Positions 1 to 11,199 are shown, numbered from the stretch's first letter. The stretch: DNA of 64,000 bases from Absidia repens (GCA_002105175.1 MCGE01000046.1:186001-250000); one strand, 5' to 3'. The notes: generated by a model not told the origin, from the letters alone. Program-made: numbers and translations.

Positions 1-175
1 AAAATGAAGGAGTTTCCTCATGCATGTTGTAATCCCTGAGCTGAAAACACTTCTAAACTAGCCATGATACTAGTCTAATTCCAAGATGACCTCGTATAAG
101 CTACATTCGTGAAGAAAAAAAAGCAAGAAAAAAAAGTGAGTGAAAAAAAAGGGACTTACCGCGTGCGCGGAACTT
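1..175 (-). repeat. Dispersed repeat family A copy, cut by window start
   Basis: It shares the family core (CATGCAT, AATCCCTGAGCTGAA, TTCTAAACTAG and the CGCGGAACTT end) with copies near 5.7, 13.5, 21.5 and 40.3 kb. It lies in reverse orientation, and its 3' part is outside the window. No coding capacity is seen. Confidence 0.75.
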
Positions 176-1108
176 CAATTTTCAATATCTTGTAGGTGCT
201 TCCAAATTCCTAAGGAACCATCTCCAAGGCCAAAGTACCTTTACATTATCGGAATGGGAGGGGGTCCAATTATCAGCCACATGTGGAGTCATTAGAGATA
301 CATTCAAAATATTGGCACCTCATGATAGATGCAATGGTTGAAGATAAAGAAAAGGTGAAAGTATGAATAGAATAAAGGATTTCGGGTTTACATAGTAGCC
401 AATGCCCTCAAATTAGTAGGTGTATATCAAATTAAAAGATACTAAATTCTTCAGGGAAAAAAAGCTACGTAGCATTTATAATGTGAGGATAAAATAAATA
501 AATGCTGCAAAGATTGGCCTTTTGGTAGTGTAAACCTTTTATGCGATATAGGATTTTTCAATAAAGACATACGCTACGCAAATATAAGTCCTATTCACCA
601 GTCTCCTAACAACCATAGTTTGATGATCCACATCGCATGAATTTTCCATCTACTCATGCTTACGCACAATTGCGATAATTTACTAGTAACATAAGTCCCA
701 TACTTGCAAGCTCGAAAAATCGTGCCCACGCCAGCCAGTTTCCGCATAAATTAATCATCGAGAACAGTGTACCCTACTTGACCCGCCAGCATAAAGCTTT
801 TGTACAAATCACCTTCACAATATCAATATCACGACGCGAAATCCGCTTCCTTTATCTTCTGCTCTATTCCCCCGTACAGACAGCAATCACACACACACAC
901 ACACATACATATATATATACTAATATGATATAGGGAGGGACACAGACACACATATACACACCAAATAAAATAATAATCCCATCCACTAAAACGGACAATC
1001 AATCAGTCATCACTGTAATTTAGTAGACAATATAAAAGAATCATCATTTGTTTTTATTACATGTGCAAGAATAACCGTTCAAAATAAAAAACCAAATTGA
1101 TGATTTCT
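176..1108. other. Gene-free stretch 3' of eL33
   Basis: No supportable gene was found. It holds a CA/TA microsatellite at about 889-920 and otherwise unremarkable AT-rich sequence. Confidence 0.5.
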
Positions 1109-1743
1109 TTAGATGTTAGAAGGATAAAGCATCTATTTTTTCCAAAAAAAAGAAATCAAATTGTTAATACATAGTCATACAATATTTCGAAATTATTCTT
1201 CAGAATATGACTTACAATACGGACAGAGGCACCGAAAGACTTGGGAGGCAAGTTGTTGCGGAAACGGGCCTTGACAACACCGTTGGTACCATGGGTACGG
1301 GCAACACGACCCCAGATAACACGGACCTTGGAACCGTTGACTTCACGCTTGGCACGGTAGACATAGGCAATACGCTTACCGAGGTAGAATTGAGCGTCCT
1401 TGGTGGTTTGGACACCTTCGACTTGGATAAGAGAGGTGTTGGGGTTTTGGTTGCGCTTGGCACGTTCGTAACCTAAAACACGGCCCTTGCTGTACAAACT
1501 AAAAATTTGATGGTAACATCAAATAAAATAAGACAAGATTTGGTGAGATAATGAGGAAATAGTAAATAGTCGGTATTTTGAATATTTGAAGCTTTCTTTT
1601 CATCAGCCATCCATCCATTCAGTCATTCAGTTCATTCATATTTATCCACCCATCCTTCCATTCATAAACACATCTATCCATCTATCCATCTATCCATCCA
1701 ACCATATCCGATCGACCCATCATCCTTACCGATCAACTGCCAT
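1109..1743 (-). CDS. RPL33: 60S ribosomal protein eL33 (L35Ae family)
   Basis: Structural protein of the large cytosolic ribosomal subunit. It reads as three exons: 1730-1743, 1216-1498 and 1109-1132. Exon 1 encodes only MAVD plus part of an Arg codon. Exon 2 carries the family body ([50 protein letters not shown]). The last exon encodes MLYPSNI and restores the conserved C-terminus after SVRI. Introns start GTAAGG and GTAAGT. The product is about 106 residues, normal for eL33. A very short first exon and two introns are common in fungal ribosomal protein genes. Intron 1 contains a CATC/TATC tetranucleotide tract (about 1640-1705 on the plus strand). Confidence 0.95.
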
Positions 1744-2046
1744 TGTGTATATAATATGAAGGAAGAAGAGGAAGAAAAAAATAGAATTCGGAAGATCAGA
1801 GCAAAATGATACTCTCCGCACGCCCTTTCACTGAGAGGACCGAAAAACTATTCAAAATCCGACCCGCGAATATTTTTTGGCATGGCTTCTCAGGCGTTAC
1901 CTTTCCATCTTTGGATTTGTTTCAAAATAGGTTTTTTGCAAGTCTTTTTTTTTCTAATTTTGTTTTCTCCTTCCTTCCTATTTTTTGTCTACAACCCCTT
2001 TGTTGCCCCTGCCTATTATTATATTATAAAACCCATACTTTACAAC
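1744..2046. promoter_or_regulatory. Divergent intergenic promoter, eL33 / CYSTM-like gene
   Basis: This 303-bp gap separates two divergent starts. The right half is strongly pyrimidine-rich and ends in a TATTATATTATAAAACC stretch just before the ATG at 2047, a plausible TATA region. Confidence 0.4.
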
Positions 2047-2564
2047 ATGTCAAAAGAGCCATACCCACGTGCCAATATTGTAGATGAAAAGAGAACTCTT
2101 GTTGACCATGGAAACCATCGACTATCGATTACCACTACAGCTACCATCAATACTACTACCACCGCTGAACACCGATCACCACCACCTGCCTATCAACCTA
2201 TGTTTACCCATCATCACAGCATGAACTCTCGATCCAGATATTCTCATTATATTGAACCTGCCACTGCCGGTAAAGTAAAAGAGAGTGGACAGCAAATGTA
2301 CCGTAGGGTAGAAGACTGACTTTTTCTACTGTAGTTCACTTTTACCAACCTACACCACCACCACAAACAGTTATTGTACATGATACTCCTTCAAGGTCCA
2401 AGGATGCATGCTGCTGGGGCTGGTAAGTTGTCATTGTTTCTCTTCCCTGCTTTTGTTTTATATGCCACATCACATCATATCATATACTAAATATCTTTTA
2501 TATATAATCAAGCGTGGCTGGTCTCATTCTATGTTTTGGTGCAAAAGAATGTCTGTGTTTTTAG
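2047..2564 (+). CDS. Small CYSTM-like cysteine-rich protein
   Basis: About 120 residues from three exons: 2047-2269, 2335-2422 and 2513-2564. The N-terminal two thirds are polar, rich in Thr, His and Ser, with PPP segments. The C-terminus joins across the last intron to DACCWGCVAGLILCFG followed by KECLCF and stop. A short cysteine-flanked hydrophobic segment at the very C-terminus is the hallmark of the CYSTM class, small tail-anchored, often palmitoylated stress proteins. Donors are GTAAAG and GTAAGT, and each junction keeps frame. Translation of exon 1 alone would stop at 2319 and lose this module, so the spliced reading is preferred. Membrane attachment and a stress role are inference from the class. 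Confidence 0.7.
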
Positions 2565-2997
2565 ATATGGAATATAAAAAAAGAATACCCTGTTATATTT
2601 CTCTTGTATTTGTACCCGTCCCATCGCTTTGCTACCAATTACCACTTACAATATAAAAAATTCACATTCCTATCCCCACTCTTCATAATTATCTTCATCA
2701 ATCATCAATTATTAGTAGCATCATCTTCATCTTATTTATTCGCATAGTTTCTTTTTTCGGTAATTGCCGATTTATTTGTATTCCCCAATTTCTTTTAACC
2801 CCCCCCCCTCCCCAATCACTTCAATAAAAAGCACAATTTTGATGCCAACATCATTTGGGTTCAAATATACAAATGTTTCACAATTCCCGCGACCCCGATT
2901 ATAGATAGACACATACCAAACCACACCTTCCTTTCCCCTCCCCCAAACAGTCCAAAAAGGCCATCATTGCAATAAAGCAAATATATGTATATATATT
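2565..2997. other. Convergent 3' flanks
   Basis: This gap lies between convergent gene ends. It has AATAAA-like signals on both strands and a C-rich run near 2800-2812. No gene is seen. Confidence 0.5.
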
Positions 2998-4963
2998 TTA
3001 TTCACTTTTTTTGTCATGTTTCCATTGAAAAAAATCACATCTATAATCTAAACTATTCACATCTTGTGGTCCAACAGGCCTAAATACAATGATAAAAATA
3101 AAATAAAAATAAAAAAAGGATTAATTGCTATTGCTATCAATCCTATCTCTTCCTTATCCTGCATCATTTTCTTGACTTACTTTGAGCATAAATAAAACCT
3201 TCTTCCTTGATTGGGTCCTTTTTTGCTGACAGTGTACTCGTTGCATGTTGATTTATGAACTTGGCATTTTGGTATCGTTGGTGGTTGGAATAGATCGGAC
3301 CAAACTTGATTTGTTTCTTTTCGTTCTTTTATTTGTGACAAAATTGGTTCCATATCAATCGTTGCATTTATATCATTATCATCGATTTTGTTGAGGCGGT
3401 TGGCATTGATGTTGTTCCTGATTTTTGATTTATTTTGTTTGTTGCTATTGCTGTTACTTGAAAAAAACGATTTGAGCGTGTTTTGCTGCGGCTTCTGTTG
3501 TTGTTGTTGTCTCTTGTTGCCCAATGTCATTGTTGTATTTTTGCGTTTCAGAGTAATAGATGGCGACGTTGATGTTGATGACGATGATGATGATGATAAT
3601 GATGATACTGACGGTGACGGTGATTGTGATGATATAATTGATGTAGCTGTATTTGTAATGGGTGGCGATCCAGCTGTAGGGTTGTTGAAGAAGGTCATTA
3701 ATTTCTTTTGATTGAATTCCGGATAATTTGCTGCCAGATAGGGAGAGGATGGAATGGATGCAGAAGAGTTTGTTGAAAGCAGATCTATTAATCGTGTATC
3801 TTTGTTGTCTGGTAGAGTGTCCCAAAAATCAGCATAAACGGGACAATGATCGGAACCAAGAATATCTGCACGGATATCTGCCACATTAAAGAACGGCAGA
3901 AGGCCTTGGGAGATAAGGACATAATCGATTCTGGTGCCGAAATTAGCGGGTCTATGTGCATAATAAATAAAAGCTCTATTTGAGTATAGTATATTTTGTG
4001 AAAAAATCTGTCATTATACGTACCTCGCATTGATTCTAGTATTCCAACCTAATAATAATAATAATAAATTAGACAATCGAGCCGATGTCCTTATTGTCCC
4101 CAATTCTTACCCCACTTCACCCCACTTCACTTACAAGTAAACATCCCTTTTCTATTTGGATGAGAACGACGACCAGTATCCACCATAGGGCCATTCGGAG
4201 TCAGAAGTTGATCCACCCATTGACGATGAGGTAAATCCTTAAAGTCCGTAATACCATGTTCCTTGAGAGATTGCTTAGGGTCACAATGATCGATTTCTTC
4301 ATGGACAGCATTCACATCCCCTACCAAAATCACCTGACGTCCTTGCTCCAATAGTGAATCAATACGTTGTCTAGCACAGCGGTGGTAGTCCATTTTAAAG
4401 TCCATCCGAGTATCACCGCTATCGTTTGGGAAGTAAATATTGAAGAGAACAAACAGACCAAAATCCATGATGAGGCATCTTCCCTCCAAGTCAAGTAATT
4501 CGTGATGGGTGGTTTTTAAAGTGTCCAAGAAGGTTGGCGATAAGTCAGCTGTTATGCGTTCGTCCGTTGATAGAGGTGTTAGTGGTTTTTTTGCATAGAT
4601 TGCCACGCCTGAATAGCCTTGTTTCGTTTTGGAATAAGAAAAATAGCCGTCATATCCCGGTACAAGCCCCATGTCGCGAGTGAGCTTTTGTCGTTGCGTT
4701 TTGATTTCCTGTAAGCTTAAAAATTATAAATTTGTATCAGAAAAGGAAAGAGTGTATATTCAGATATATAATATATACATATATATATTACCATATGATA
4801 TCAGCTTCAAGCGTATCCAAGAGATTCTATAGATGGGAATTGATGAGACAAGAATCTTTCTTTGTTTTGTCTAAATACATACCTTGTATGATTTAGTTTC
4901 GGACCAGGGATAATACTGAAGTGTAGTTGCAAGTCCATTTATGTTCCATGATAATATACGCAT
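2998..4963 (-). CDS. APN2: Class II AP endonuclease Apn2 (ExoIII family) with GRF finger
   Basis: Cleaves DNA at abasic sites and trims blocked 3' ends in nuclear base-excision repair. Six exons: 4883-4963, 4792-4826, 4135-4715, 4024-4048, 3181-3951 and 2998-3079, giving 524 residues. Catalytic signatures in order are SWNINGL (Asn7), CLQE (Glu42), ILVGDVNAV, RIDYVLIS and LGSDHCPV (Asp274-His275). Two perfect PCNA-interacting boxes follow in the linker: QKKLMTFF (322-329) and QNTLKSFF (397-404). The C-terminus is a GRF zinc finger, completed only by the last exon (CQVH..., YLCSK, then YRCDFFQW). This matches the domain order of Apn2/APEX2. A 25-nt exon 4 is unusually small but restores CWNTRINAR at the expected place. 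Confidence 0.93.
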
Positions 4964-5637
4964 CGAAAAAAGTAGTAAAGTGGGAAAAACACAAGATTGA
5001 AATGCGCCACCTTGCAAAGGTTGAAAAAAGCGGCGATTAAAATAAGCGAAATATAACACGATAACGAGACAAATAATGCAAATAGTGAGGGGTAAAGCTA
5101 ATAGAATATTGGACCCCAGCAGAGACTGTATAACAGTACATGGCACTAGAGAGCAGATCATACATAAAAAGATATGAATTAGTTAGGTAAGAGTGAGCAT
5201 TGTATAATAAATAATTTTTTCTGTCTACTTTCAATGCAATCACTAAAAGCCCTATAATACAGGATGGAGGTTGGCCATAATAATTCCATAATCCAACCAA
5301 TCAAAGAAAGGGGCGCGATATCTAACATTTTTTGAGGTGGGGTGGGTAGGGCTTGACAATCTGCTGCGGATAGCCATGTCAGTATGCGACACCATCAGAA
5401 GAGAGTTTAGCAGGTGATAGAAACAGGAAAAATAAATCAAAAATAGGGATTTACGAAGGCAACGTTCAGTTTGTCAGCGAGGGTGCGGTAGACTATTCGT
5501 AGATGCCAAGTCAGAAAACAAAGGATAACATTCATCACGGACCTCTGGGTTCATTAATATGATTGGTCGAACAGGAATAACCCACACTTAAGAATACCTG
5601 TTATTCAACCACAACAACTTTCAATACTAATCAAATG
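4964..5637. other. Apn2 upstream region
   Basis: No gene is supportable here. It is the 5' side of APN2 and runs into the repeat at 5638. Confidence 0.45.
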
Positions 5638-6130
5638 GGATCTATTATGCAAGAGAACAGCGAGACTATTGGGACAGTTTTCATTGAACCAAGTGAAAAG
5701 AGATATATTTATTCAGAAGTAGATACAAACTATGGATAACCTAACACTAAGCTAAGATAATGGAGGTACCAAATAGCTAACAAATGGTGGCTTCAAATCC
5801 TGAATCCAAAATGAAAGGGCTTCCCCATGCATCATGTAATCCCTGAGCTAAAACCCCATCTTAACTAGTTCTAACACTAATCTAAGATCATCATAACGTT
5901 AAAGAAATTGAATGGTGAAACACTGGATTTTCGAGTGATAATGGATTTGTTGCGAGCTATACGAGTGCTAGGGATTGTAAGACCATTTTCTTTGTAGGTA
6001 GTTGGTGACAAAGAGGACGTAGAGGATGACGGTGAAGCAGCGGGGAACAATAAAAATGCAAGTCACCGCAATGTCCAGTGAAAAAAAAAGCTTCGCTAAG
6101 TCGTGTAGAGGGCGGTGTTTGAACTCCGAT
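5638..6130 (-). mobile_element. Dispersed repeat family A copy with captured kinase fragment
   Basis: This reverse-oriented copy starts with TTTTCATTGAACCAAGTGAAAAG and carries the shared core AATGAAAGGGCTTCCCCATG. After TTGAATGGTGAAAC the family sequence is interrupted by 135 bp of kinase coding sequence (5917-6051). Family-like sequence (pyrimidine run, then a CCGCCC motif near 6105-6115) then resumes. Ends are approximate. There is no transposase or reverse transcriptase frame, so the element would be non-autonomous. Confidence 0.65.
5917..6051 (-). pseudogene. Inverted duplicate fragment of the downstream protein kinase gene
   Basis: By hand alignment this segment matches 7101-7235 of the kinase CDS in inverse orientation at 132 of 135 positions. 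It corresponds to about residues 86-131, in the Ser/Thr-rich linker before the catalytic domain. It has no start, no splice context and no catalytic residues, so it cannot be a gene by itself. It sits inside the dispersed repeat copy. Confidence 0.9.
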
Positions 6131-6843
6131 TTTTTTTTCCACAGCAAAAAAACTCATAATTCATTTCAGTCCTACCACATCTGGTATTGTTTGTTTGCAT
6201 GATTTTTAACTGAAACTGATGGACGTTACACATTCCAAAAGTGGTGATTTTGATAAAGAAGAGCCTATTTCTTCCTTTTCCTACTAGAGCGAAAACTAGA
6301 CATGTGGCCTTCCTTTTTTTCCCTGCTAATGGATAACCCAGGCGTATACACTGCCTTCACCTGCGCACCTATAACAGTAGAGTAGTACAGCAGTCGAGTA
6401 GTACAGCATTCATAATTCATAAGGTGGAAGAAACGGATTGAAGTAGGAAAATGATCCCATTTAAGGAGTATTTTCATCCAAATTACCTTATGATTTTATT
6501 GACCAACCAGAGCTCTTAAAAGATATGGGTGAGAATAGATTAGGGTGCTACAGGGAAGGGTTTCCATCCATTTTTCTTATCAATGACGGAAACGAAAACT
6601 TGATTGGACACATGTCTATCGTTGATTAGAACAAACAAAATGATTGGCTAAGATAACCAACCTCCCCGACATTGTCTTCCGATGCACAAATGTCCAACTT
6701 TTCCGTGGGTGTATTTAAGTTGCTTTTTTTTTTTCTCCTCTTTCTTTTATATTTTGCTTTGACTATTAACACCCATTTTCGATCTCTTAGTACTTGAATA
6801 TATTTATCTTTTTATCTCTATTTATTATATTTCGCTTTACTGA
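6131..6843. promoter_or_regulatory. Kinase upstream region
   Basis: No ORF here is convincing. The last 120 bp are the pyrimidine-rich leader typical of this genome. A possible TATA region (TATATTTATC) lies at about 6798-6808. Confidence 0.35.
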
Positions 6844-8256
6844 ATGCACAATTACTCTACTCCGCCAAAAGAATACAACGATTACTATTACAATCACTTC
6901 AAGGGAAAGAAAATTGACGATGCTGCTGATTTGCACATTGACACTCTGTCTTTAGGAATCAACCTTCACCATGACCAGCCCTCTCAAAAACGACAAGATC
7001 AATGCCACGACCACCAACAACGACAACAACAACAACAACAACAACAACAGCAGCAACAGTCATCCAATGTGTCACCAATTCCAGTCTCATGTGAACCACC
7101 ATTGTCCCCCGCTGGTTCACCATCATCCTCTACGTCCTCTTTGTCACCAACTACCTACAAAGAAAATGGTCTTACAATCCCTAGCACTCGTATAGCTCGC
7201 AACAAATCCATTATCACTCGAAAATCCAGTGTTTCTTCTCCAACGCAAGTCACCAGTGAATCTTGGGAACATCTCAAATCGCCAGCTGCGTCTTTTCTTG
7301 CAAGTTTCGCTTCGCCGACTTCACCCAATGGAGCAACCATGAACCATCGCACTTCACTATCCACTTTCGATGAAGAACAACAAGGGGACGAAATTGACGA
7401 CTATGTGATGAATGAAATCATTGGTTACGGTGGCTTCTCCACTGTGCGCAAAGGTTACTGTATCAGCAATGGACAAACCGTGGCGATCAAGATCATCAAG
7501 AAAAAAGCGCAGGGACATTCGTGTGATATGGCCTTGGAACGTGAACTGGAAATCTGGGAAAACTTGGACCATCAAAACGTGGTACGAATTCAAAAGGTAC
7601 TGGAAACCGATTATGCTACCTACATTATCTGTGATTACTGTGCCAACGGATCGCTCTTGCAACGTCTGCTTTCTCAACCCAGCCAACCTTTGGACGATCA
7701 AGAAAAAAAGCGACTCTTCTCCCAGTTGTGTAATGTGTTGGATCATCTTCATCGGAAATGCAATGTGGTACACAAGGATATCAAATTGGACAATATCTTG
7801 CTAGACGATGATATGAATATCAAGCTATGCGACTTTGGTTTGGCCGTGTACCAACGACATTCTGTGGCACCTACCCATCTGACAAAAGTCGCCCACCCCA
7901 ACAACATACCACCATCGTCGCCTCCCTGTGACACCAACAGTACAACAAGCTCAACTGCCGTCGGTGGATCCTTGGCGTACTGTGCTCCGGAACAAATCAA
8001 GGCGTCTCATGTGTTGACATGTCCCAAAACGGATGTTTGGTCCTTGGGTGTGGTTCTGTATGCTATGTTTGCTGGCCGTTTACCTTTTGATGATGATTAT
8101 GACGTGCGTTTGCGACAGTCTATTTTGGCTGGTCAATATGATATGCCCGCCTCCTTCTCTCCTGAATTGGCTGATCTAATCTCTCATTGTCTTGAAACTG
8201 ATCCTGCTGCTAGGTACTCCTTGGAAGACGTCATGAACCATCCTTGGTTAAAGTAG
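6844..8256 (+). CDS. Ser/Thr protein kinase, CAMK-like, with HKD catalytic loop
   Basis: Single-exon 470-residue kinase. Residues 1-185 are low-complexity, with a poly-Gln tract (60-72) and Ser/Thr-rich linker. The kinase domain fills 187-470: Gly loop GYGGFS (194-199), AIK lysine (216), HKDIKLDN (310-317), DFG (330-332), APE (381-383), DVWSLGVVLY, and a terminal HPWLK. Two things stand out. The usual HRD arginine is lysine, and the activation segment has an insert of roughly 25-30 residues (about 340-372, Pro/Ser/Thr-rich). All catalytic residues are present, so it should be active. The subfamily and substrate are not assigned. The start has no in-frame competitor upstream and follows a pyrimidine-rich leader. 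Confidence 0.9.
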   Translation: MHNYSTPPKEYNDYYYNHFKGKKIDDAADLHIDTLSLGINLHHDQPSQKRQDQCHDHQQRQQQQQQQQQQQQSSNVSPIPVSCEPPLSPAGSPSSSTSSLSPTTYKENGLTIPSTRIARNKSIITRKSSVSSPTQVTSESWEHLKSPAASFLASFASPTSPNGATMNHRTSLSTFDEEQQGDEIDDYVMNEIIGYGGFSTVRKGYCISNGQTVAIKIIKKKAQGHSCDMALERELEIWENLDHQNVVRIQKVLETDYATYIICDYCANGSLLQRLLSQPSQPLDDQEKKRLFSQLCNVLDHLHRKCNVVHKDIKLDNILLDDDMNIKLCDFGLAVYQRHSVAPTHLTKVAHPNNIPPSSPPCDTNSTTSSTAVGGSLAYCAPEQIKASHVLTCPKTDVWSLGVVLYAMFAGRLPFDDDYDVRLRQSILAGQYDMPASFSPELADLISHCLETDPAARYSLEDVMNHPWLK

Positions 8257-9295
8257 TTTATTTTTATTTTTTTTAGTTTTATTATCTCATCTTAGCTGTA
8301 TATATCTCTCCTTACCCCTTCATATCTTACATAGTCATCATTCTTGTTGTATATTTTTCCCCCTTTTTATCTTTTTGCTCCCCCCCCCTAAAAAATTATT
8401 TGTTAGTATTTATTTCTCCAACTCAATTTGTATATGCTTATTTTATTTACCTTTCAATGCCATTTTATTCCTCTTTTTTTTTTTCTCAGAAAAACAATCA
8501 CCCAAAAATAAAAACCAATATCTTGTGATACCTTTTATATATATATATATGTGATCCATGCTTTCAATATGCCTAATTTAAGCTTTTGATGATTGTTCGC
8601 TAAGTCGCATTTATTGTTTATCGTTGTGAAATGCATTATCATCGGGGATCTTGATTGTCATAATGAAATCTATCGTATGATGAAATGTGGCTCGTATGGC
8701 ATCAACATAGTTTCAACTTTGGATGTAGGGCTTGGGCGGTATCATGAGTTAATCTTTATTTGCCATTTTAGCATTTTGTTGATCTGGGATGATGCAAGGG
8801 TAGTGCCAAATTTTCTTTTATCTCCACTTCCACTAAGATACAAGGACTCGGTATATTTATGCATATAATTTTTTTCTGGGGGGGGAGGATGTTGAACATG
8901 CATCATAACTAAGGATGGCAGTTGGAACAGTGGGATGGGGTGGGACAGGGATGGGACAAAATACAATCCTTGATTCATAACTGATAAACATTTTACAGTG
9001 TATGCAAAACAGATTGAAGTTATTATCGCGTAAGACGGGATTCTGTACCATGGACTGTTCGCTAACTTATTACTCAAATAGATCAGTCATTCTAATTTAT
9101 AGACAAAAAAAAAAAAAAAAAAAAAAAAAAAAGATAAAACTATCTTTATCATAGCACTCATAATTGAAGGAATTTTATATAATATGGAAAATGACAAGGA
9201 TGGTTGGTTTGAAACACCGCCATTACTTCTTTTTACGCGCCTTCCGTTTTACTTTAAAAAATTCTCACTTGACTTATCTACCAACTATTCCAAAC
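8257..9295. other. Intergenic stretch with A-run and G-rich tract
   Basis: No supportable gene. It includes a five-block G-rich tract at about 8930-8957 and an A run at about 9104-9132 just upstream of the Yih1 gene. Confidence 0.5.
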
Positions 9296-10412
9296 ATGGG
9301 AGCCATTGAAGAGAACAGGGAGCTACAAGAAGAAGAACGGTTGGCTGTATGTGCCATCTATGGTGACTCGATTTTACAACAAGATGACAACAATAGCACC
9401 GAGGATCAGGCAGTCTATCTCCTTACACTCAATGTCGATCAAGACGATGACGACGGTCTTTCCAACAACAACAACAACAAATCGCCACGTATTATAGTGC
9501 TACGACTTTTTCTCCCTTCGACGTACCCTCTAACCGACATGCCAGTCTTTGAAATGGCGTCTTTGTATTGTGGAAATAAAAAGATCACTACAGAAATGGT
9601 AGAATCAATTCAACAGGGTTTCCAAGATCTCTTCCAACCTGGTCAAGTGGTGTTATTTGAATGGATTCAATGGTTGCGGGACTATATTGAAGATACAGTG
9701 GATACAACTGCAGCGATGGATTTATCATTAACTGGACTTAGCATGTCGGACGAAAAGGACAACAACGATGTCAGTGATGATGATGAAGACAAGACAAACA
9801 TCAATAGAGATGATGTACCAGACTCGGCGACGGCATTTACTTCTACTACTTCAATAAACAACAAGTCTGGTGCAGCAGCATTGTCAGCCGTGCCTTCCAT
9901 CTTCTCCAGCGAACCTCTCGTCGATCGGAAATCCACCTTTGTCGCTCACGTCGCCCATGTCAAAGATGCACAGCAAGTTCAATCAGTGATGGAAACTCTC
10001 TTGGAAAACAAGAAAATCGCCAAAGCAACACATAATATCATGGCGTGGCGGATCAATCTACCAGGCGATCGTATACTACAAGACAATGATGATGATGGAG
10101 AAACGGCTGCGGGCGGTAAGTCATATATATGTGTGTGCGTGTGTACCTAGGCGCGACGATACTGGACTCTTTTGAATCTCATTCCTCTATTTATCGATAC
10201 ATTTAGGTCGCTTGATGCATTTATTACAAATTCTTGATGTCAAGGATGTAGTTGTCGTGGTCAGTCGATGGTATGGTGGAATTCAATTGGGTGCGGATCG
10301 GTTTAAGGACATCAATAATTGTGCGAGAAAGGCTTTGGAAGATTGTGGCTATGTGAACCATCAACAACATGCCTCCTCCGACAAAAGCAACAAGAAAAAG
10401 GGCAAGAAGTAG
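9296..10412 (+). CDS. YIH1: IMPACT/Yih1 homologue (RWD plus UPF0029 domains)
   Basis: Inhibitor of Gcn2 activation: in yeast and mammals the RWD domain binds Gcn1 and displaces Gcn2. Two exons, 9296-10115 and 10207-10412, give 341 residues. The RWD domain spans about residues 4-125 (EERLAVCAIYG, LRLFLPSTYPLTDMPVF). An acidic Asp/Asn linker follows. The UPF0029/YigZ fold starts at LVDRKSTFVAHVA and crosses the intron into GGRLMHLLQIL, VVVVVSRWYGGIQLGADRF and INNCARKAL. The C-terminus is Lys-rich. The intron opens GTAAGT and its removal is required to join both halves of the IMPACT domain. The ATG at 9296 is chosen because the upstream in-frame extension lacks similarity and begins next to the A run. 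Confidence 0.93.
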
Positions 10413-10784
10413 GGGTAGTTAGTTAGGAATAGTGAATAGCCATAGATGTATTTTTATTTAGTTTTTATTAGTGATAGTTATATGATTCTTTTCGATATTT
10501 TTACAAATAAAAAAGTTGGTGGTTTTGGAGGGGAACTGTGATGGATTTTGAATGATGATATAAAAAATGATTTGTACAAATCAAAAAAGCTGATAAGACT
10601 CATAGTTGATAATAAAGGACATTTTTTATTAATGTGTTTGAATCATGACTAACTAATAAAAAGGTCTATATGTACAAAGAACAAAAGAGAAGATTGTATG
10701 GCTAAAGTGAGATGGATTTGTATGTAGTTAGAGAGGGGATAGGTGAAAAATAAAATAGAGGAAGTAAGAAATAAGTAAGCTAAG
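10413..10784. other. Convergent 3' flanks of YIH1 and mL60
   Basis: Contains AATAAA-type signals on each strand. No gene is seen. Confidence 0.5.
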
Positions 10785-11199
10785 CTAGAAACCGGGAGGA
10801 CTTGTACGTTGGGTTTTCTTGGTGAATTTAGGGACCTTATGGAGAGACTTGCGGTGATGTAAACCATATCGACTGAAGACGGTGTACTTGTCACGAGCTT
10901 GCATTTCAGATTCTTTGGGAAGAGTTAAAGCTTCGTCCAGGGCCTTGCAACGAACTCCTGACGCTTCTACAGCAGCAACCACTTGATCGACATCCCGTAA
11001 TCGCTTTCGTACGTTGGCTTTACGTGTTGCTGACATGCGGAAAGGGTTTTTCCTATATGTGTATATATGTAAAAACGCTCTTTCGGTTAGTTTATAGTTT
11101 AAATATATATATATATATATATAAACGTCCAGTCTTAGATGTTACTTACCAAAGCAAACCACCTTGGGCAACCAAAGAAGGGCGAAAAGGTCCAAACAT
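10785..11199 (-). CDS. MRPL31: Mitochondrial large-subunit ribosomal protein mL60 (fungal YmL31)
   Basis: Fungus-specific component of the mitochondrial ribosome. Two exons, 11150-11199 and 10785-11052, give 105 residues. The N-terminus MFGPFRPSLVAQGGLLWKNP matches the family start, which includes GGLLWK. Further family features are RKRLRDVDQVV, ARDKYTVF and HKVPKFTK near the C-terminus. The intron opens GTAAGT and splits the Trp codon. It lies 212 bp from the divergent RRP1 start. Confidence 0.92.

Noticed and set aside
3159..3180. 22-nt intron near the Apn2 C-terminus
   Set aside because: Too short. The acceptor at 3080-3081 restores the complete GRF finger.
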